64,000 nt of DNA from Bremerella sp. P1 (GCF_028748185.1 NZ_CP118164.1:4241814-4305813), one strand, 5' to 3'; counted from the stretch's first letter, positions 26,752 through 36,627 are shown. Notes: generated from the letters alone by a model not told the origin. Numbers and translations: made by a program.

Positions 26752-29043
26752 TCAATGGGATGAGGCAGGTCGGAGTTCGGAGTAGGCGAGAACGAATTTC
26801 TTTTGTTCGCCGGTGACGAATTGAACGGTAGCCGTACGTTTGGCTCCTTCGCCACTCATAGCGATGATCTTGCCCAATCCGTAGGTCGGATGGATAACGG
26901 CCATGGATTGATGAAACTTGTCCGGATTCAATTTCGGTTTTGATGAACTCGGACCTTTCACCATGTCGGCCGCGGTCATGAGCATTTTAGTCTGGGGAGA
27001 AGGGGCATTGCTTGGCGTGTTGTCGGAAATATCGCCCGATTCGCCAATCTGGCTATAGTCGTCTGGGGGGATGTCATGGACATCGTCCCATTCTTGCGAT
27101 GTCGGCGCGTAACGTCCCAGGGCCGCCTGGAAGTCCATCTCCTCGCGTGGCAATTCGAATAGAAACTTGCTGGGGACGGTCATCATGCGTCGGCCGCGGA
27201 AATCTCGCTGGTTGGCCGTGCTCAGCTCCAGCTCTTGTTGGGCTCGCGTGATCCCGACGAACATCAATCGCCGCTCTTCCTCAAGCTGGGCATCGGAATC
27301 CTTGGAGCGTTCGTGAGGCAGTAAGCCTTCTTCGATGGCCACCATGAAGACGTGAGGAAACTCGAGCCCCTTGGCCGCGTGCAGTGTCATCAGGGTTACG
27401 CGGTCGAGGGCCGTATCGAATTCATCCGTCTCGTTAACCAACGCTTTGTCTTCCAAGTACTGTTCCAGCGTGCCATCCTCGGGGTGCTGGAAATCGAACT
27501 CCCGGGCTGACGAAAGCAGCTCGTCGATGTTTTCCAGGCGGGAAAGATCCTCTTCGTCATCCGAGTTCTCGTACTGGGCCCTGAGGCCAGTATCGCTCAG
27601 GATGGCACCAAGAATCTCTTCGACAGGCTCATTGATTTTCAGCGAGATCCGATCGAACGTCGCGACGAATTTGGCGACGGCCACGGCGGCTCGTTTGTTC
27701 AGCGAGTCGATCATGCCTGCCTCGCGGGCAGCGTCCATCATCGATATGCCATGGTCCAGTGCGTGGACCTGAAGCTTAAGAATCGTCGTCTTGCCAATGC
27801 CGCGGGTAGGCGTATTCACGATGCGAGTAAACGCCACATCATCCCGAGGATTGTTCATCAGCATGGCATAGGCCAGCACGTCCTTGATTTCTTTGCGCTG
27901 ATAGAACTCGACGCCGCTCACGATCATGTACGGAATGCCCTGTTGGCGAAGGGCTTCTTCGTAAGCACGGGAGAGTGCGTTGACTCGATAGAAGATCGCA
28001 AAGTCACGCGGGCGGCGTTTACCCTGTGCGACATAGGTCGCGATGCGTGTCGCGATCGCCTGCGCTTCCTCATGACTTGTTACGTACGTCAGCAAACGGA
28101 CTGGTTGGCCTGGCGGATGATCGGTAAAGAGCGACTTCTTCTTACGCCGCTTGTTATGACCAATGAGCTGATCGGCGACCGAAAGAATATTGGGCGTGCT
28201 GCGAAAGTTCTGTTCCAGACGAACGACTTTGACCTCGTCAAAGTCTTTTTCAAAGTCGAGGATGTTGTTCAGGTTTGCTCCACGCCAGCCATAAATCGAT
28301 TGGTCGGGATCCCCGGTAACTCCCAGGTTGGGGTATTGCTGCGAAAGGGAACGCACCAATAGGTACTGCACCAGGTTCGTGTCCTGGTACTCGTCGACCA
28401 GGATGTAGCGAAAGCGTTCATCCAGTGCGGCGCGTAGCTCTGGATTCTCCTGCAGCATCTGGGCGACCAGCATCAGCATGTCATCGAAGTCGACGGCATT
28501 GGCCGCACGAAGCTGACGTTGGTATTCCGGGTAAACGTCTTGCACGATGGAACTGATCGCGTTGGCCGAGTTCGCTTCGTACCGTTCCGGCAGAACCATA
28601 TTGTTCTTGGCCCAACTGATCGCCTTGGCGACCTTCTCAGGCGTAGCATGCGACATCGAAATCTCTTCGGCCTGAAGCGCACGCTTTAGAATCTGCAGCG
28701 AGTCGGACGTATCGTAGATCGTGTAGTTCGACTCGAGGCCCACCAGGTTGGAATAGGCTCTTAGTAGTCGCGCGCAAAAACGATGGAAAGTGCTAACCCA
28801 AACCGTACTTTCCGGAGCGAGTCGTTCGACTCGCGATCGCATCTCTTCGGCGGCTTTGTTGGTAAACGTGAGCGCGACGATCTGCGACGAATAGACTCCG
28901 CTGCGGAGCATGTTCGCAATGCGATGGGTGACAACTCGTGTCTTTCCACTTCCAGGGCCGGCCAGGACGAGAATCGGGCCCTCGACATGCGATACGGCTT
29001 CCCGCTGGCTGCTGGTCAGTCCCTCAAATAAATAATCGGTCAT
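26752..29043 (-). CDS. pcrA: ATP-dependent DNA helicase PcrA/UvrD
   Basis: 763-residue superfamily 1A helicase for nucleotide excision repair, mismatch repair and replication-fork clearance. Motifs in order: Q-motif LTSSQREAV, Walker A LAGPGSGKTRVVTHRI, Ia TFTNKAAEEMR, II DEYQDTN, III GDPDQSIYGWRGA, IV LEQNFRS, V VTLMTLHAAKGLEFPHVF and VI EERRLMFVGITRAQ. The C-terminal ~100 residues end in a Tudor-like segment (HPTYGLGKIIAMSGEGAKR), the RNA polymerase-binding module of PcrA. Length matches the family. Start ATG 29043 is in the usual place relative to the Q-motif. Confidence 0.96.
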   Translation of the reverse strand: MTDYLFEGLTSSQREAVSHVEGPILVLAGPGSGKTRVVTHRIANMLRSGVYSSQIVALTFTNKAAEEMRSRVERLAPESTVWVSTFHRFCARLLRAYSNLVGLESNYTIYDTSDSLQILKRALQAEEISMSHATPEKVAKAISWAKNNMVLPERYEANSANAISSIVQDVYPEYQRQLRAANAVDFDDMLMLVAQMLQENPELRAALDERFRYILVDEYQDTNLVQYLLVRSLSQQYPNLGVTGDPDQSIYGWRGANLNNILDFEKDFDEVKVVRLEQNFRSTPNILSVADQLIGHNKRRKKKSLFTDHPPGQPVRLLTYVTSHEEAQAIATRIATYVAQGKRRPRDFAIFYRVNALSRAYEEALRQQGIPYMIVSGVEFYQRKEIKDVLAYAMLMNNPRDDVAFTRIVNTPTRGIGKTTILKLQVHALDHGISMMDAAREAGMIDSLNKRAAVAVAKFVATFDRISLKINEPVEEILGAILSDTGLRAQYENSDDEEDLSRLENIDELLSSAREFDFQHPEDGTLEQYLEDKALVNETDEFDTALDRVTLMTLHAAKGLEFPHVFMVAIEEGLLPHERSKDSDAQLEEERRLMFVGITRAQQELELSTANQRDFRGRRMMTVPSKFLFELPREEMDFQAALGRYAPTSQEWDDVHDIPPDDYSQIGESGDISDNTPSNAPSPQTKMLMTAADMVKGPSSSKPKLNPDKFHQSMAVIHPTYGLGKIIAMSGEGAKRTATVQFVTGEQKKFVLAYSELRPASSH

Positions 29044-29296
29044 CCATCAACCTATCGAAAGAGTGCTAGCGTGTTTGGCAAGCCAGCTTCGCTAGCACCG
29101 CTTAGGTAGTTTCAGTAAATTTTTCCGAAACTGGTATTCAATTCTAAAGAAATGAGTATAGTAAACGCGATCGCGTCGCGAGACCCTTCGGCCAGGACAC
29201 ATGACCCCAGCCCGGTGTTGAGCGACCTCGACAAAGTGGTTCTAGGGATGAACCACGATCATTTTCACTTTTTCTTTTGCGATAGGGAGGGAACCC

Positions 29297-29581
29297 ATGC
29301 CACGAATTCCTCTGAATGCGGCTGACCAACAACACGATGACCTGTTGGCCAAGCTGGAAATGAGTACGGCGGAAATCGGTTTGACCGTCCGCACGACAAA
29401 TTGCCTTGAGGAAAAGGGCATCTTCACCGTTCGCGATCTGTTGAATTGCACACCAGCCGACTTGTTGAGCATTTCCAACTTCGGCGAAAAGACCCTCGAC
29501 GAGGTCTACTCGGCACTGGAAGGTGTTGGGTTCTATCGTCACACCCGCCAACTTGCTCGCGCCACGGCCGTCGCCGTTTAA
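29297..29581 (+). CDS. Free-standing RNA polymerase alpha C-terminal domain-like protein
   Basis: 94 residues, essentially one alpha-CTD (a helix-hairpin-helix-like fold) with no alpha N-terminal domain. Key DNA-contact positions of E. coli alpha-CTD are kept: Arg32 (=R265), Asn35 (=N268) and Cys36 (=C269) in GLTVRTTNCLEEKGI; Asn61 (=N294), Gly63 (=G296) and Lys65 (=K298) in SNFGEKTLDEV. S299 is a Thr. It could bind UP-element DNA or activators separately from polymerase. GGAGGG sits just upstream of the ATG. The gene is monocistronic, with a possible TATAGT -10 at 29157-29162, and converges with the PQQ-propeller gene. Confidence 0.88.
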   Translation: MPRIPLNAADQQHDDLLAKLEMSTAEIGLTVRTTNCLEEKGIFTVRDLLNCTPADLLSISNFGEKTLDEVYSALEGVGFYRHTRQLARATAVAV

Positions 29582-29632
29582 CGAGCCACGAACGCCACAG
29601 CAAACTCTTGGCGTCCCTGTACAATTGATTGG

Positions 29633-30895
29633 CTATGGGGACTTGCCAATCTGGAAACAGCGAATCGGACCTCCCCGTGTACCCGTTTCGCGTACAAGCA
29701 AATACCCACCGCTTAGCGCGGGCAACGCACGTACGATATCGTTGCTCGCGCGGAAGCGGCTGACTTCTGTGAATTTCTTTTCATCGGGAAGAAACAGGAT
29801 CGCGGTCCCTTCATTGGTCACAGCGATCAGCTTCTCGTCTGCATAGATCAGGTGCGCCGTTCCCGGCAGTTGTTCCGACCACATCACTTTGCCAGTGGCT
29901 AGTTCAATGCACCGAAGTTCCGGCGATCCCAAGTCTTCACGTCCGTGGATTCCGTACAAGTAATCTCCGACCAGGACGGGAGTGTTGTATTGGCTGGACA
30001 GCGTATCGTCATTCTCCCAAATCGGTTTGAACTGGGTCTTTTCGAGTTCCACCAACTTGGCCCCCACGCCGTAGCTGGCGGTGACAAATAGCTTGCTGCC
30101 AGAAACAACTGGTGTCGCGGCGTTTACCGTGGGGCCTCTCGCTCCGAAGGGAAATCCATATAGCACGCGTCCCGTGAACGGGTCGATCACAACCGTTTGC
30201 AGTCGCGTTATGAAGACAGCATACGGACGATCGGCAATGGTGGTCATGACCGGCGAAGAATAGCTGGCTGCATCGTCGAGCGACTTCCATTGGAACTGAC
30301 CATCTTCCAGGTTAACGGCCACGATCCCTGCTCCGTTACGTCCACCTACATTTACCAGAACGAACTTCTCGAAAACGATGGGAGTACTTCCGGCACCAAA
30401 ATATCCGTCAGGTGCGCCAAAGTTGCCGGCCAGGTCGACTTCCCAGCGCAGCTTTCCCGTCTGCCGATCAACGCTTCGTAAGATACCGGCAGCGCCGTAA
30501 ACAATCACGGAGTCCTTGGTCACGACGGGCACGCAGCGGGGGCCATCATCTGGGTTGATCGATGCCTGATACGAGGCCCGCATGTCGCGTGACCAGATCT
30601 TCTTGCCGGTCTTCAGTTCGACCGCTTCGAGAAGTTCGGAACTGCTCTCCCGATGGAACAAGTAGACGACACCGTCTGCGACCGCAGGGCCTGCATAGCC
30701 ACTGCCGAGGCCTTTTTTCCAAACTTCTTTGGGCCCTCGCTGGGGCCACTTATCAAGCAGTTTCTCATCTTCGGCGTGGCCATTTCTTTGTGGACCAAGT
30801 ATTTGAGGCCAATCGCCAGCCTGGGCTGACGGGGCGAAAGAAAGTAGGCCGAGGACCAGTCCAACGGTTTTCATGCAGAAACGGCGAGTAATCAT
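29633..30895 (-). CDS. Secreted PQQ-type beta-propeller protein
   Basis: 420 residues. The N-terminal signal peptide ends SFAPSAQA before GDWPQ, so it is exported. The body consists of WD/PQQ-like repeats in which ELKTGKKIWSRD, RQTGKLRWEVDL, NLEDGQFQWKSLD and ELATGKVMWSEQL mark successive blades. Such BamB-like propellers are very common in Planctomycetes, mostly without a bound quinone; typical PQQ-dehydrogenase active-site residues are not visible. A role as scaffold or carbohydrate/protein-binding protein is likely but unproven. It converges with the alpha-CTD gene. Confidence 0.87.
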   Translation of the reverse strand: MITRRFCMKTVGLVLGLLSFAPSAQAGDWPQILGPQRNGHAEDEKLLDKWPQRGPKEVWKKGLGSGYAGPAVADGVVYLFHRESSSELLEAVELKTGKKIWSRDMRASYQASINPDDGPRCVPVVTKDSVIVYGAAGILRSVDRQTGKLRWEVDLAGNFGAPDGYFGAGSTPIVFEKFVLVNVGGRNGAGIVAVNLEDGQFQWKSLDDAASYSSPVMTTIADRPYAVFITRLQTVVIDPFTGRVLYGFPFGARGPTVNAATPVVSGSKLFVTASYGVGAKLVELEKTQFKPIWENDDTLSSQYNTPVLVGDYLYGIHGREDLGSPELRCIELATGKVMWSEQLPGTAHLIYADEKLIAVTNEGTAILFLPDEKKFTEVSRFRASNDIVRALPALSGGYLLVRETGTRGGPIRCFQIGKSP

Positions 30896-31044
30896 CGGAG
30901 AAACCTGAGGGGAGTCGGTGCCGCGAAGTGGTGAATCCAGTTATATTTAGCATGGTATCGCGCAAGGGGACCAATCGCCAAACGGATGTTCCTTTTGCAG
31001 CATTCCTTGTAATTGTTGCTTCTTCGGAAATCTGAAGACCTCGT

Positions 31045-32358
31045 ATGCCTCGCTGGTTTCGCATCTGGGAGAAAAAACGCGGTTCACGCCGTACGGTTTC
31101 GCGTGTCGTGGCCAGCGTGGGCGAAACGTTTTTCTTCTCGGCGATTTTCTTTTTCGGTGTTATTTTTACGGCCATGACCGTGGCTTCGACCGTGCTGGAA
31201 ACTTGGCCGATTCGGACCATGTTTCCCGAAGTCGCCTATGTCGAAGGGGAATGCACCATCCAGGAAATACGCGTGGTTAAGCTCGGTACCGAGGATTATC
31301 CCCGCTATCAACCTGAAGCCCTGGTCGCGTTGGATCTTCCCCAACGACAACACCATCTTTGGACGCTACGGCGGTCACCTTTTTCTTACTCCACGGAAGA
31401 AGCGGCATGGGATCGGCTCAATGGGTACGAACCAGGCTGGATTTATCCGTGCTGGTACGATCCAGGCAGCCCGGGGCAAAGTGTCGTTTTAGAGCGAACT
31501 CCGGCTTGGGGGCTGTGGGTCATCTTTCTGGTGCTGATTTCATTCATCGTGATTGGTGGGATCGGCCTGATCTATACGTTGCTGCTGATGGGGACATCTG
31601 TCGAACGCAGGGCCGCGATCGCGAAAAAGGCGAAGACGTTGGAACTCCTGCGTGAGGCGATGCCGCCCACCACCTATCCATCGATTCCTAATGATGCGAA
31701 TCTCACCAACAGTCCTGGGGTGCGCCTGGCGTTTCGCTTGCCGATCGAGGTTTCGCCGGGCTGGTGGCTTTTGGCGACGCTCATCTTCAGTCTGCTTTGG
31801 AGCGGCATGGCAGGCGTATTCTTTATTGCCGCACTCGGGAATCACCTCGCGGGGAAGCCCGACTGGATGCTGACAATTATCTCGCTGCCAACCATTGGAA
31901 TTGCTTTGGCGGCTATTTCGCAGTTTCTACGCGAGGTCACGGCGCACACCCGCGTGGGGCCGACCGGCTTGGAAATCTCGAACCATCCCCTTTATCCTGG
32001 AAAGGAATACCGCGTATTTGTCACTCAGGCGGGTAAAATGAAGGTTCGACAACTGCAAATCTTGCTGATTTGCGAAGAGGCGGCCACCTTCCTGCAAGGT
32101 ACGGACGTTCGCAGCGAAACCAAACGAGTGGTGGAAGAAGAGGTTGCCGTTGCCAAGGGCTTCGAGATCAAGCCAGGGCTCCCGTTCGAGGCAGACTATC
32201 AGCTCAAAGTGCCTGAAGGTTGTATGCACAGCTTCAAGTCAGATCACAATGCGATCCACTGGAAACTGGTCGTGCAGATCAACGCCGATCACGGTACGCG
32301 ATTGAGTCGCAGCTTTCCCATTGTCGTTTATCCGGCGGAACTGGAGGTTGCCCGATGA
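31045..32358 (+). CDS. DUF3592-like membrane protein with arrestin-like C-terminal domain
   Basis: 437 residues. A cytosolic basic start (KKRGSRRTVSR) and TM1 (about 28-50) are followed by an extracytoplasmic domain with CTIQEIRV and WYDPGSPGQSVVLERTP, the DUF3592 pattern, and then TM2 (~155-178). Two more helices occur near 235-290. The C-terminal ~145 residues are soluble and beta-rich: LQILLICEEAATFLQGTDV, then CMHSFKSDHNAIHWKLVVQ, with the arrestin-like pattern of an HSF turn followed by a W-x-L/I-V-V strand. No enzymatic motif is seen. The stop overlaps the next ATG by 4 bases (ATGA), so the three following genes form a tight operon. It may be a membrane platform for the arrestin-like protein and ATPase. 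Confidence 0.7.
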   Translation: MPRWFRIWEKKRGSRRTVSRVVASVGETFFFSAIFFFGVIFTAMTVASTVLETWPIRTMFPEVAYVEGECTIQEIRVVKLGTEDYPRYQPEALVALDLPQRQHHLWTLRRSPFSYSTEEAAWDRLNGYEPGWIYPCWYDPGSPGQSVVLERTPAWGLWVIFLVLISFIVIGGIGLIYTLLLMGTSVERRAAIAKKAKTLELLREAMPPTTYPSIPNDANLTNSPGVRLAFRLPIEVSPGWWLLATLIFSLLWSGMAGVFFIAALGNHLAGKPDWMLTIISLPTIGIALAAISQFLREVTAHTRVGPTGLEISNHPLYPGKEYRVFVTQAGKMKVRQLQILLICEEAATFLQGTDVRSETKRVVEEEVAVAKGFEIKPGLPFEADYQLKVPEGCMHSFKSDHNAIHWKLVVQINADHGTRLSRSFPIVVYPAELEVAR

Positions 32359-32795
32359 ACGTCCAGCCAAAAATTGAAATCACGCTCGATCGTCCCAATC
32401 GAACCTATCTGCCTGACGATGAACTGATCGCCAGCTTCGAGATTAAAGGAACGCGTCCATCGGAAGTGCAGGCGATTGAAGCTTCCGTTTTGTGGTACAC
32501 CGAAGGGACCGGCGAAGAAGATCTGGCGACCCACGACTTTCGGCGTCTCTTACCGATTGATCGCAACGATGCCGATCTGACAAAACGTCGCAAGTTCCAA
32601 ACACGCTTGCCGCGTAGCCCATTGTCGTATCAAGGATTGATCGTCAAGATTCGCTGGGCGGTCCGTGTCCGAGTCTTCATGCAGCAGGGCAAGGAATACA
32701 TGGAAGAAGTTCCTTTCAACCTGGGTGAACTGGCACCAGCGGTACCAATTGCGACGAAGCGTTCGTCCAGGAAACGAGCCGATGATGCGGCGTAA
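32355..32795 (+). CDS. Arrestin-like soluble protein
   Basis: 146 residues from ATG 32355, which overlaps the upstream stop (ATGA); the longer open frame upstream is not protein-like. It is beta-rich: KIEITLDRPNRTYLPDDELI resembles the first strands of arrestin N domains (binding-type ligand, P-G/D-D-E-L turn), and RLPRSPLSYQGLIVKIRWAV matches the arrestin L-P-x-S-P-x-S-x-x-G turn plus W-x-V-R-V-R strand. There are no cysteines, signal peptide or membrane segment. Arrestin folds act as protein-protein adaptors. The stop lies 14 bases inside the next gene. Confidence 0.65.
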   Translation: MNVQPKIEITLDRPNRTYLPDDELIASFEIKGTRPSEVQAIEASVLWYTEGTGEEDLATHDFRRLLPIDRNDADLTKRRKFQTRLPRSPLSYQGLIVKIRWAVRVRVFMQQGKEYMEEVPFNLGELAPAVPIATKRSSRKRADDAA

Positions 32796-33399
32796 TCCTT
32801 TTTCGACGCGGTTTGTTCGTCCCGGAGAGATTCCCTTTGTCTTTCCGGCTGGCTATTCCTTGGAAGCGATTGTCACCTCTATGCAGCAGCCTGCTGCCCA
32901 AGCCGCGATCGTTGGGCCGCATGGAAGTGGCAAGTCGACCTTGCTCGAATCACTCTGCCAGCAATGGGCAAAACTCGGCATCAACGAGCAACGTGTCCGG
33001 CTGACAGCATCGCGAAAACGTGAGGCGCTTCCGCTTGCTGGCCTCGATGCAGATTCTCTGCTGGTGATCGATGGTTTCGAGCAACTGTCGTATTGGAAGC
33101 AGCGGTGGGTTCGCTGGCGCTGCCAGCACAAGAGCGCTCGGCTGTTGGTTACCACACATGGCGATTGTGGATTGCCAGTCATTCTGAGGACGCAGCCTGA
33201 TTGGTCGTTGGCGTTTGAGCTGTCTTCGATGCTTCTTGCCTGCGACGCAACACCTTACGAAGCGGACCTTCGAGCCGTTTGGAATGAAGATCCTGGCGAT
33301 ATTCGTGCGTACTTCTTCCGGTTATACCACTGGTGCGAATTGCACGGGATTTACCTGTCGCAGGGGCAATATGCGGGGCGACAAGGGCTGCCTGTCTGA
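32782..33399 (+). CDS. Small P-loop NTPase of the arrestin-like operon
   Basis: 205 residues; ATG at 32782 or 32785, overlapping the preceding stop by about 14 bases. Walker A is GPHGSGKSTLLESL (about residues 38-51) and Walker B-like SLLVIDGFEQL (about 92-102). A conserved N-terminal stretch RNPFSTRFVRPGEIPF precedes the P-loop. A cysteine-containing region and LVTTHGDCGLPVI follow, where ABC-type ATPases have the H-loop, but no ABC signature LSGGQ is present. No membrane helix. It is probably a cytosolic ATPase serving the membrane/arrestin-like pair. The longer upstream frame is a shadow. Confidence 0.72.
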   Translation: MMRRNPFSTRFVRPGEIPFVFPAGYSLEAIVTSMQQPAAQAAIVGPHGSGKSTLLESLCQQWAKLGINEQRVRLTASRKREALPLAGLDADSLLVIDGFEQLSYWKQRWVRWRCQHKSARLLVTTHGDCGLPVILRTQPDWSLAFELSSMLLACDATPYEADLRAVWNEDPGDIRAYFFRLYHWCELHGIYLSQGQYAGRQGLPV

Positions 33400-33633
33400 T
33401 TTTGACGGCCCGATCGGTAATCTTTTGCTGCTTGCTACCTATTCACTAAGTGGCATGCGTGTCGGCTAGGCGGTCCAAGTTGAGGAAATCCATGAGAATT
33501 TTCCTGTTCCGGCTCAAGCCTGTGATCTATTCTTCACCGTCCCTTTTATTCATGCGAGGCAACGGACGCCCGACTTTGGAGGATCGATGGATTGACGACC
33601 TGACGCGTTTTCAACCGGAAGGACCTTTCCCGG

Positions 33634-34749
33634 ATGACTGCTTCGCCGATCAAGACCGTTCTCACCCTCGTGGTGTGCAGCCTGACAGTTTTCAACAATC
33701 CCGGCTCGGCTCAGGCCTGCTGGCTGACTGATTGGATGTGGGGCAATAACGAAGCGGTTCCTGTTGCACCGCCGGTAATCACTACGAACTATCCCGCCTA
33801 TCCGGCAAACGCTTGCTATCCAACCGTTCAGGCAAACTATCAGCCTTCGGTGGTTGGCTCGTGCGCTGCACCATCGCCGGTTACGACGGTCGGATACGCG
33901 CCTCAGATGAATTACAACTCGCAGTATCAGCGGGTCCCTGTTACGGTCTACCGTCCGGTTCCCGTTTATCAGCCAAACGCCGCAGGCGTGCCGGTCGTTG
34001 GCTATCAGGGCTGCACGACCTCGCGTTACCAAGTTCAGCGTGTTCCCGCATTTGGCGCCGCACCGGCTCCTTCGAGTTGTGGCTGTGCTTCGGCAGGCTA
34101 TAGTGCTCCGATCGCTCCTGCGACCGGTGGAGCGATCACATCGCCTCCGTCGGGGCAGTGGGTTCCTCGTGTTGAGCAGCAACCGATGCAATACTCGCAG
34201 CCTCAACCACAGCCGCAAATTCAGGTAGCTCCTCCAGCAGCGTCAGGCGGTTCGATTTACACGCCACAGCCTGGTCCGTCGGCCACGCCGCAGTACCAAC
34301 TGGCTCCTCCGCCAACGCAAGGTGGTCAGCCTGCTGATACCCGTCCAACACTTCGTCCAGAAATTGAAGGCCCTGCCCTTAATGGTGCGACCATCGAAAG
34401 CTCGACCAGTGCTGCTCCGCCGCTGAATCGATACATTCCGCAACCAGTCACCAGCCAGCGTCCGGCTCCAACGACCGTCACGCCGTCTTCGACCGCTCCG
34501 GCTCCGTCGGGTCAGTGGAAAGTTACCCCGGTGACTCCAATTCCAGATCCTCAGTTCTCCAACTCGGGTTCGACCAGCGAAGCACCGCGTTTGCTGGATC
34601 CCCGCGATAAGACTGCCGGACTGGATCAGCGATCCCTGGTTATTCCGGTTGGCTACGAGATGGCACAGGAACCACCGCGTCGCTCGTTCACGCCACCAAC
34701 GGCTTCCATTCAAGCCGACAACGACGGTTGGTACTCGCTGAAAAAATAA
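33634..34749 (+). CDS. Exported Pro/Gln/Tyr-rich protein, possible cell-envelope component
   Basis: 371 residues. A signal peptide (hydrophobic ~8-20; SAQA before CWLTDWMW) exports it. The mature chain is low-complexity, rich in Pro, Gln, Ser, Thr and Tyr: VTVYRPVPVYQPN, PQPQPQIQVAPP, STAPAPSGQWKV. A few Cys pairs (ASCGCA-type) occur in the first half. Such sequences suit an extended, possibly cross-linked wall or surface protein, as reported for other proline-rich planctomycete proteins. No enzyme motif. The upstream 234 bases hold no recognised promoter. A terminator follows. Confidence 0.75.
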   Translation: MTASPIKTVLTLVVCSLTVFNNPGSAQACWLTDWMWGNNEAVPVAPPVITTNYPAYPANACYPTVQANYQPSVVGSCAAPSPVTTVGYAPQMNYNSQYQRVPVTVYRPVPVYQPNAAGVPVVGYQGCTTSRYQVQRVPAFGAAPAPSSCGCASAGYSAPIAPATGGAITSPPSGQWVPRVEQQPMQYSQPQPQPQIQVAPPAASGGSIYTPQPGPSATPQYQLAPPPTQGGQPADTRPTLRPEIEGPALNGATIESSTSAAPPLNRYIPQPVTSQRPAPTTVTPSSTAPAPSGQWKVTPVTPIPDPQFSNSGSTSEAPRLLDPRDKTAGLDQRSLVIPVGYEMAQEPPRRSFTPPTASIQADNDGWYSLKK

Positions 34750-34774
34750 TGCGAGATCCGAACAATCGAATCGT

Positions 34775-34806
34775 GAAAGGGGCTCCTGAATCAGGGCCCC
34801 TTTTTC
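34775..34806 (+). terminator. Rho-independent terminator of the Pro-rich gene
   Basis: Stem AAAGGGGC (34776-34783) with GCCCCTTT (34796-34803), followed by TT and a C; on the plus strand a run of five T follows the G/C arm. Confidence 0.85.
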
Positions 34807-34893
34807 ATGCGCTCGCTAGGGGGAGTTGATCGATCCAAATGGCAATCGCTACGCTGAAGGAGGACACACGATAACCATTCAGCGAACGACGCC

Positions 34894-36627
34894 ATGAATA
34901 ACGCTCAAATCGCTGCCAAGTTTGAAACGTTGGCAGATCTTCTCGAATTCCAGGGAGCCAATAGCTTTCGCATCCGTGCCTATCGCAATGCGGCCCGCAC
35001 GATTGAAAGCCTATCGCAGCAAATCAGCGATATTCTGGACGACTCTTCCCTGAAACTGACCGACCTCGAGGGCATCGGCAAGGATTTGGCGCAAAAGTGC
35101 CAGGTGTTAGTCGAGACAGGAAAATTGCCGCAACTGGAAGAACTTCAAAAGAAGATCCCTCCATCGGTGCTGGCCATGCTGCGCATCCCTGGACTGGGAC
35201 CGAAGAAAGCCGCGGTGATCTACAAGGAGTTGGGAATCTCGACCCTAGATGATTTGAAGCAAGCTTGCCAGGATGAAAAAATTCGTGCTCTCAAAGGCTT
35301 CGGTGCGAAGACCGAGCAGACGATCTTAAGTGGCATCGATCTTGCTGCGACTGCCGAGCAGCGTATCTACTGGGCCAAGGCCGACAAGCTGGTGCAGCGT
35401 CTCCGAGAGCATTTCGAGGGGGTGAAGGGGGTTGAGAAACTCAGTTTTGCTGGCAGCTATCGACGTGGTAAGGAAACCGTCGGCGATATCGATATGTTGA
35501 CCGTGGCCGAGTCTTCTACCGTAGCGATGGATCGCCTGGCCGAGTTTCCTGAAATGGAGGAAGTGATTGTCCGGGGCGATACCAAGATGTCGATTCGCCT
35601 GGAAAGCAACATGCAGATCGATCTGCGGGTGGTGCCTGCTAAGAGCTACGGTGCCGCGATGCAGTACTTCACGGGATCGAAGGAACACAACGTCAAAGTT
35701 CGCGGGATTGCCAAGCAAAGGGGCCTGAAGATTAATGAGTACGGCGTGTTTCGCGTCGATGACGATGGCAGCGAGACCTATGTCGCTGGGGAAACGGAAG
35801 AGGATGTGTATGCCGCGTTGGATCTGCCTTGTTTCCCACCAGAACTGCGAGAGAATCGCGATGAGTTCAAACTCGCCGAGACAGGCTTGCCAAAGCTGAT
35901 CACCGTCGAAGATATCGTCGGAGATATGCACATGCATACCAATGCGACCGATGGCTTGAACACCCTAGAAGAGATGATCGAGGCAGCGATTGCGAAGGGG
36001 TATCAGTACATAGCGATCACCGATCACTCCAAGCGAGTCAGTATGGCCAATGGCCTGAATGCGGAGCGACTGCTGGATCAATGGAAGACGATCGACAAAC
36101 TGCGGAAGAAGTACGACGGCAAGATTCAGATTCTCAAGGGTCTCGAATGCGATATTCTTGAGCAGGGTGGAATGGATCTGCCGGACGATGTGCTCGAACA
36201 AGGCGATTGGATCATTGCCAGCGTGCACTACGGTCAGAATCAGTCTAAGCAGCAAATCACAGATCGCATTGTGGGAGCACTGGAAAACCCCAATGTCTGC
36301 ATCATCGCTCATCCGACAGGACGCCTGATCAACCGACGCGAACCGTACGAAGTCGATTTGGATACGGTGTTTCAGTGTGCTAAAGACAACAAGAAGTTCG
36401 TTGAACTTAACGCCAACCCAGCTCGGCTCGACTTGAACGATGTTTATTGCCACGCCGCGAAAGAGCAGGGCATTCCCATCGGCATCAACAGCGACGGGCA
36501 CAAGATCGAAGGCCTCGACGTCATGCGTTACGGCATCAAGCAGGCACGCAGGGCTGGCTTGACCAAAGAGGATGTCGTCAACACACGACCTTGGGACGAC
36601 ATCCTGAAATTGCTTGGGCGAGCTTAG
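34894..36627 (+). CDS. polX: Family X DNA polymerase/3'-5' exonuclease (PolX with PHP domain)
   Basis: 577 residues; length and order match bacterial PolX. An N-terminal 8-kDa-like domain with helix-hairpin-helix ([28 protein letters not shown]) is followed by the nucleotidyltransferase core. The catalytic motif is [16 protein letters not shown] (residues 187-202, Asp198 and Asp200 binding Mg), with a third Asp in MQIDLRVV. The C-terminal PHP domain (from ~345) has [18 protein letters not shown] and IAHPTGR with the expected metal-binding His. The enzyme fills gaps in base excision repair; PHP supplies 3'-5' exonuclease. The stop interlocks with the convergent isomerase gene in TTAG/CTAA. Confidence 0.97.
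   Translation: MNNAQIAAKFETLADLLEFQGANSFRIRAYRNAARTIESLSQQISDILDDSSLKLTDLEGIGKDLAQKCQVLVETGKLPQLEELQKKIPPSVLAMLRIPGLGPKKAAVIYKELGISTLDDLKQACQDEKIRALKGFGAKTEQTILSGIDLAATAEQRIYWAKADKLVQRLREHFEGVKGVEKLSFAGSYRRGKETVGDIDMLTVAESSTVAMDRLAEFPEMEEVIVRGDTKMSIRLESNMQIDLRVVPAKSYGAAMQYFTGSKEHNVKVRGIAKQRGLKINEYGVFRVDDDGSETYVAGETEEDVYAALDLPCFPPELRENRDEFKLAETGLPKLITVEDIVGDMHMHTNATDGLNTLEEMIEAAIAKGYQYIAITDHSKRVSMANGLNAERLLDQWKTIDKLRKKYDGKIQILKGLECDILEQGGMDLPDDVLEQGDWIIASVHYGQNQSKQQITDRIVGALENPNVCIIAHPTGRLINRREPYEVDLDTVFQCAKDNKKFVELNANPARLDLNDVYCHAAKEQGIPIGINSDGHKIEGLDVMRYGIKQARRAGLTKEDVVNTRPWDDILKLLGRA

Noticed and set aside
29591-29616. ACGCCA/TGGCGT hairpin between the alpha-CTD and PQQ genes as terminator
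   Set aside because: Only 6 bp with no T-run on either side.
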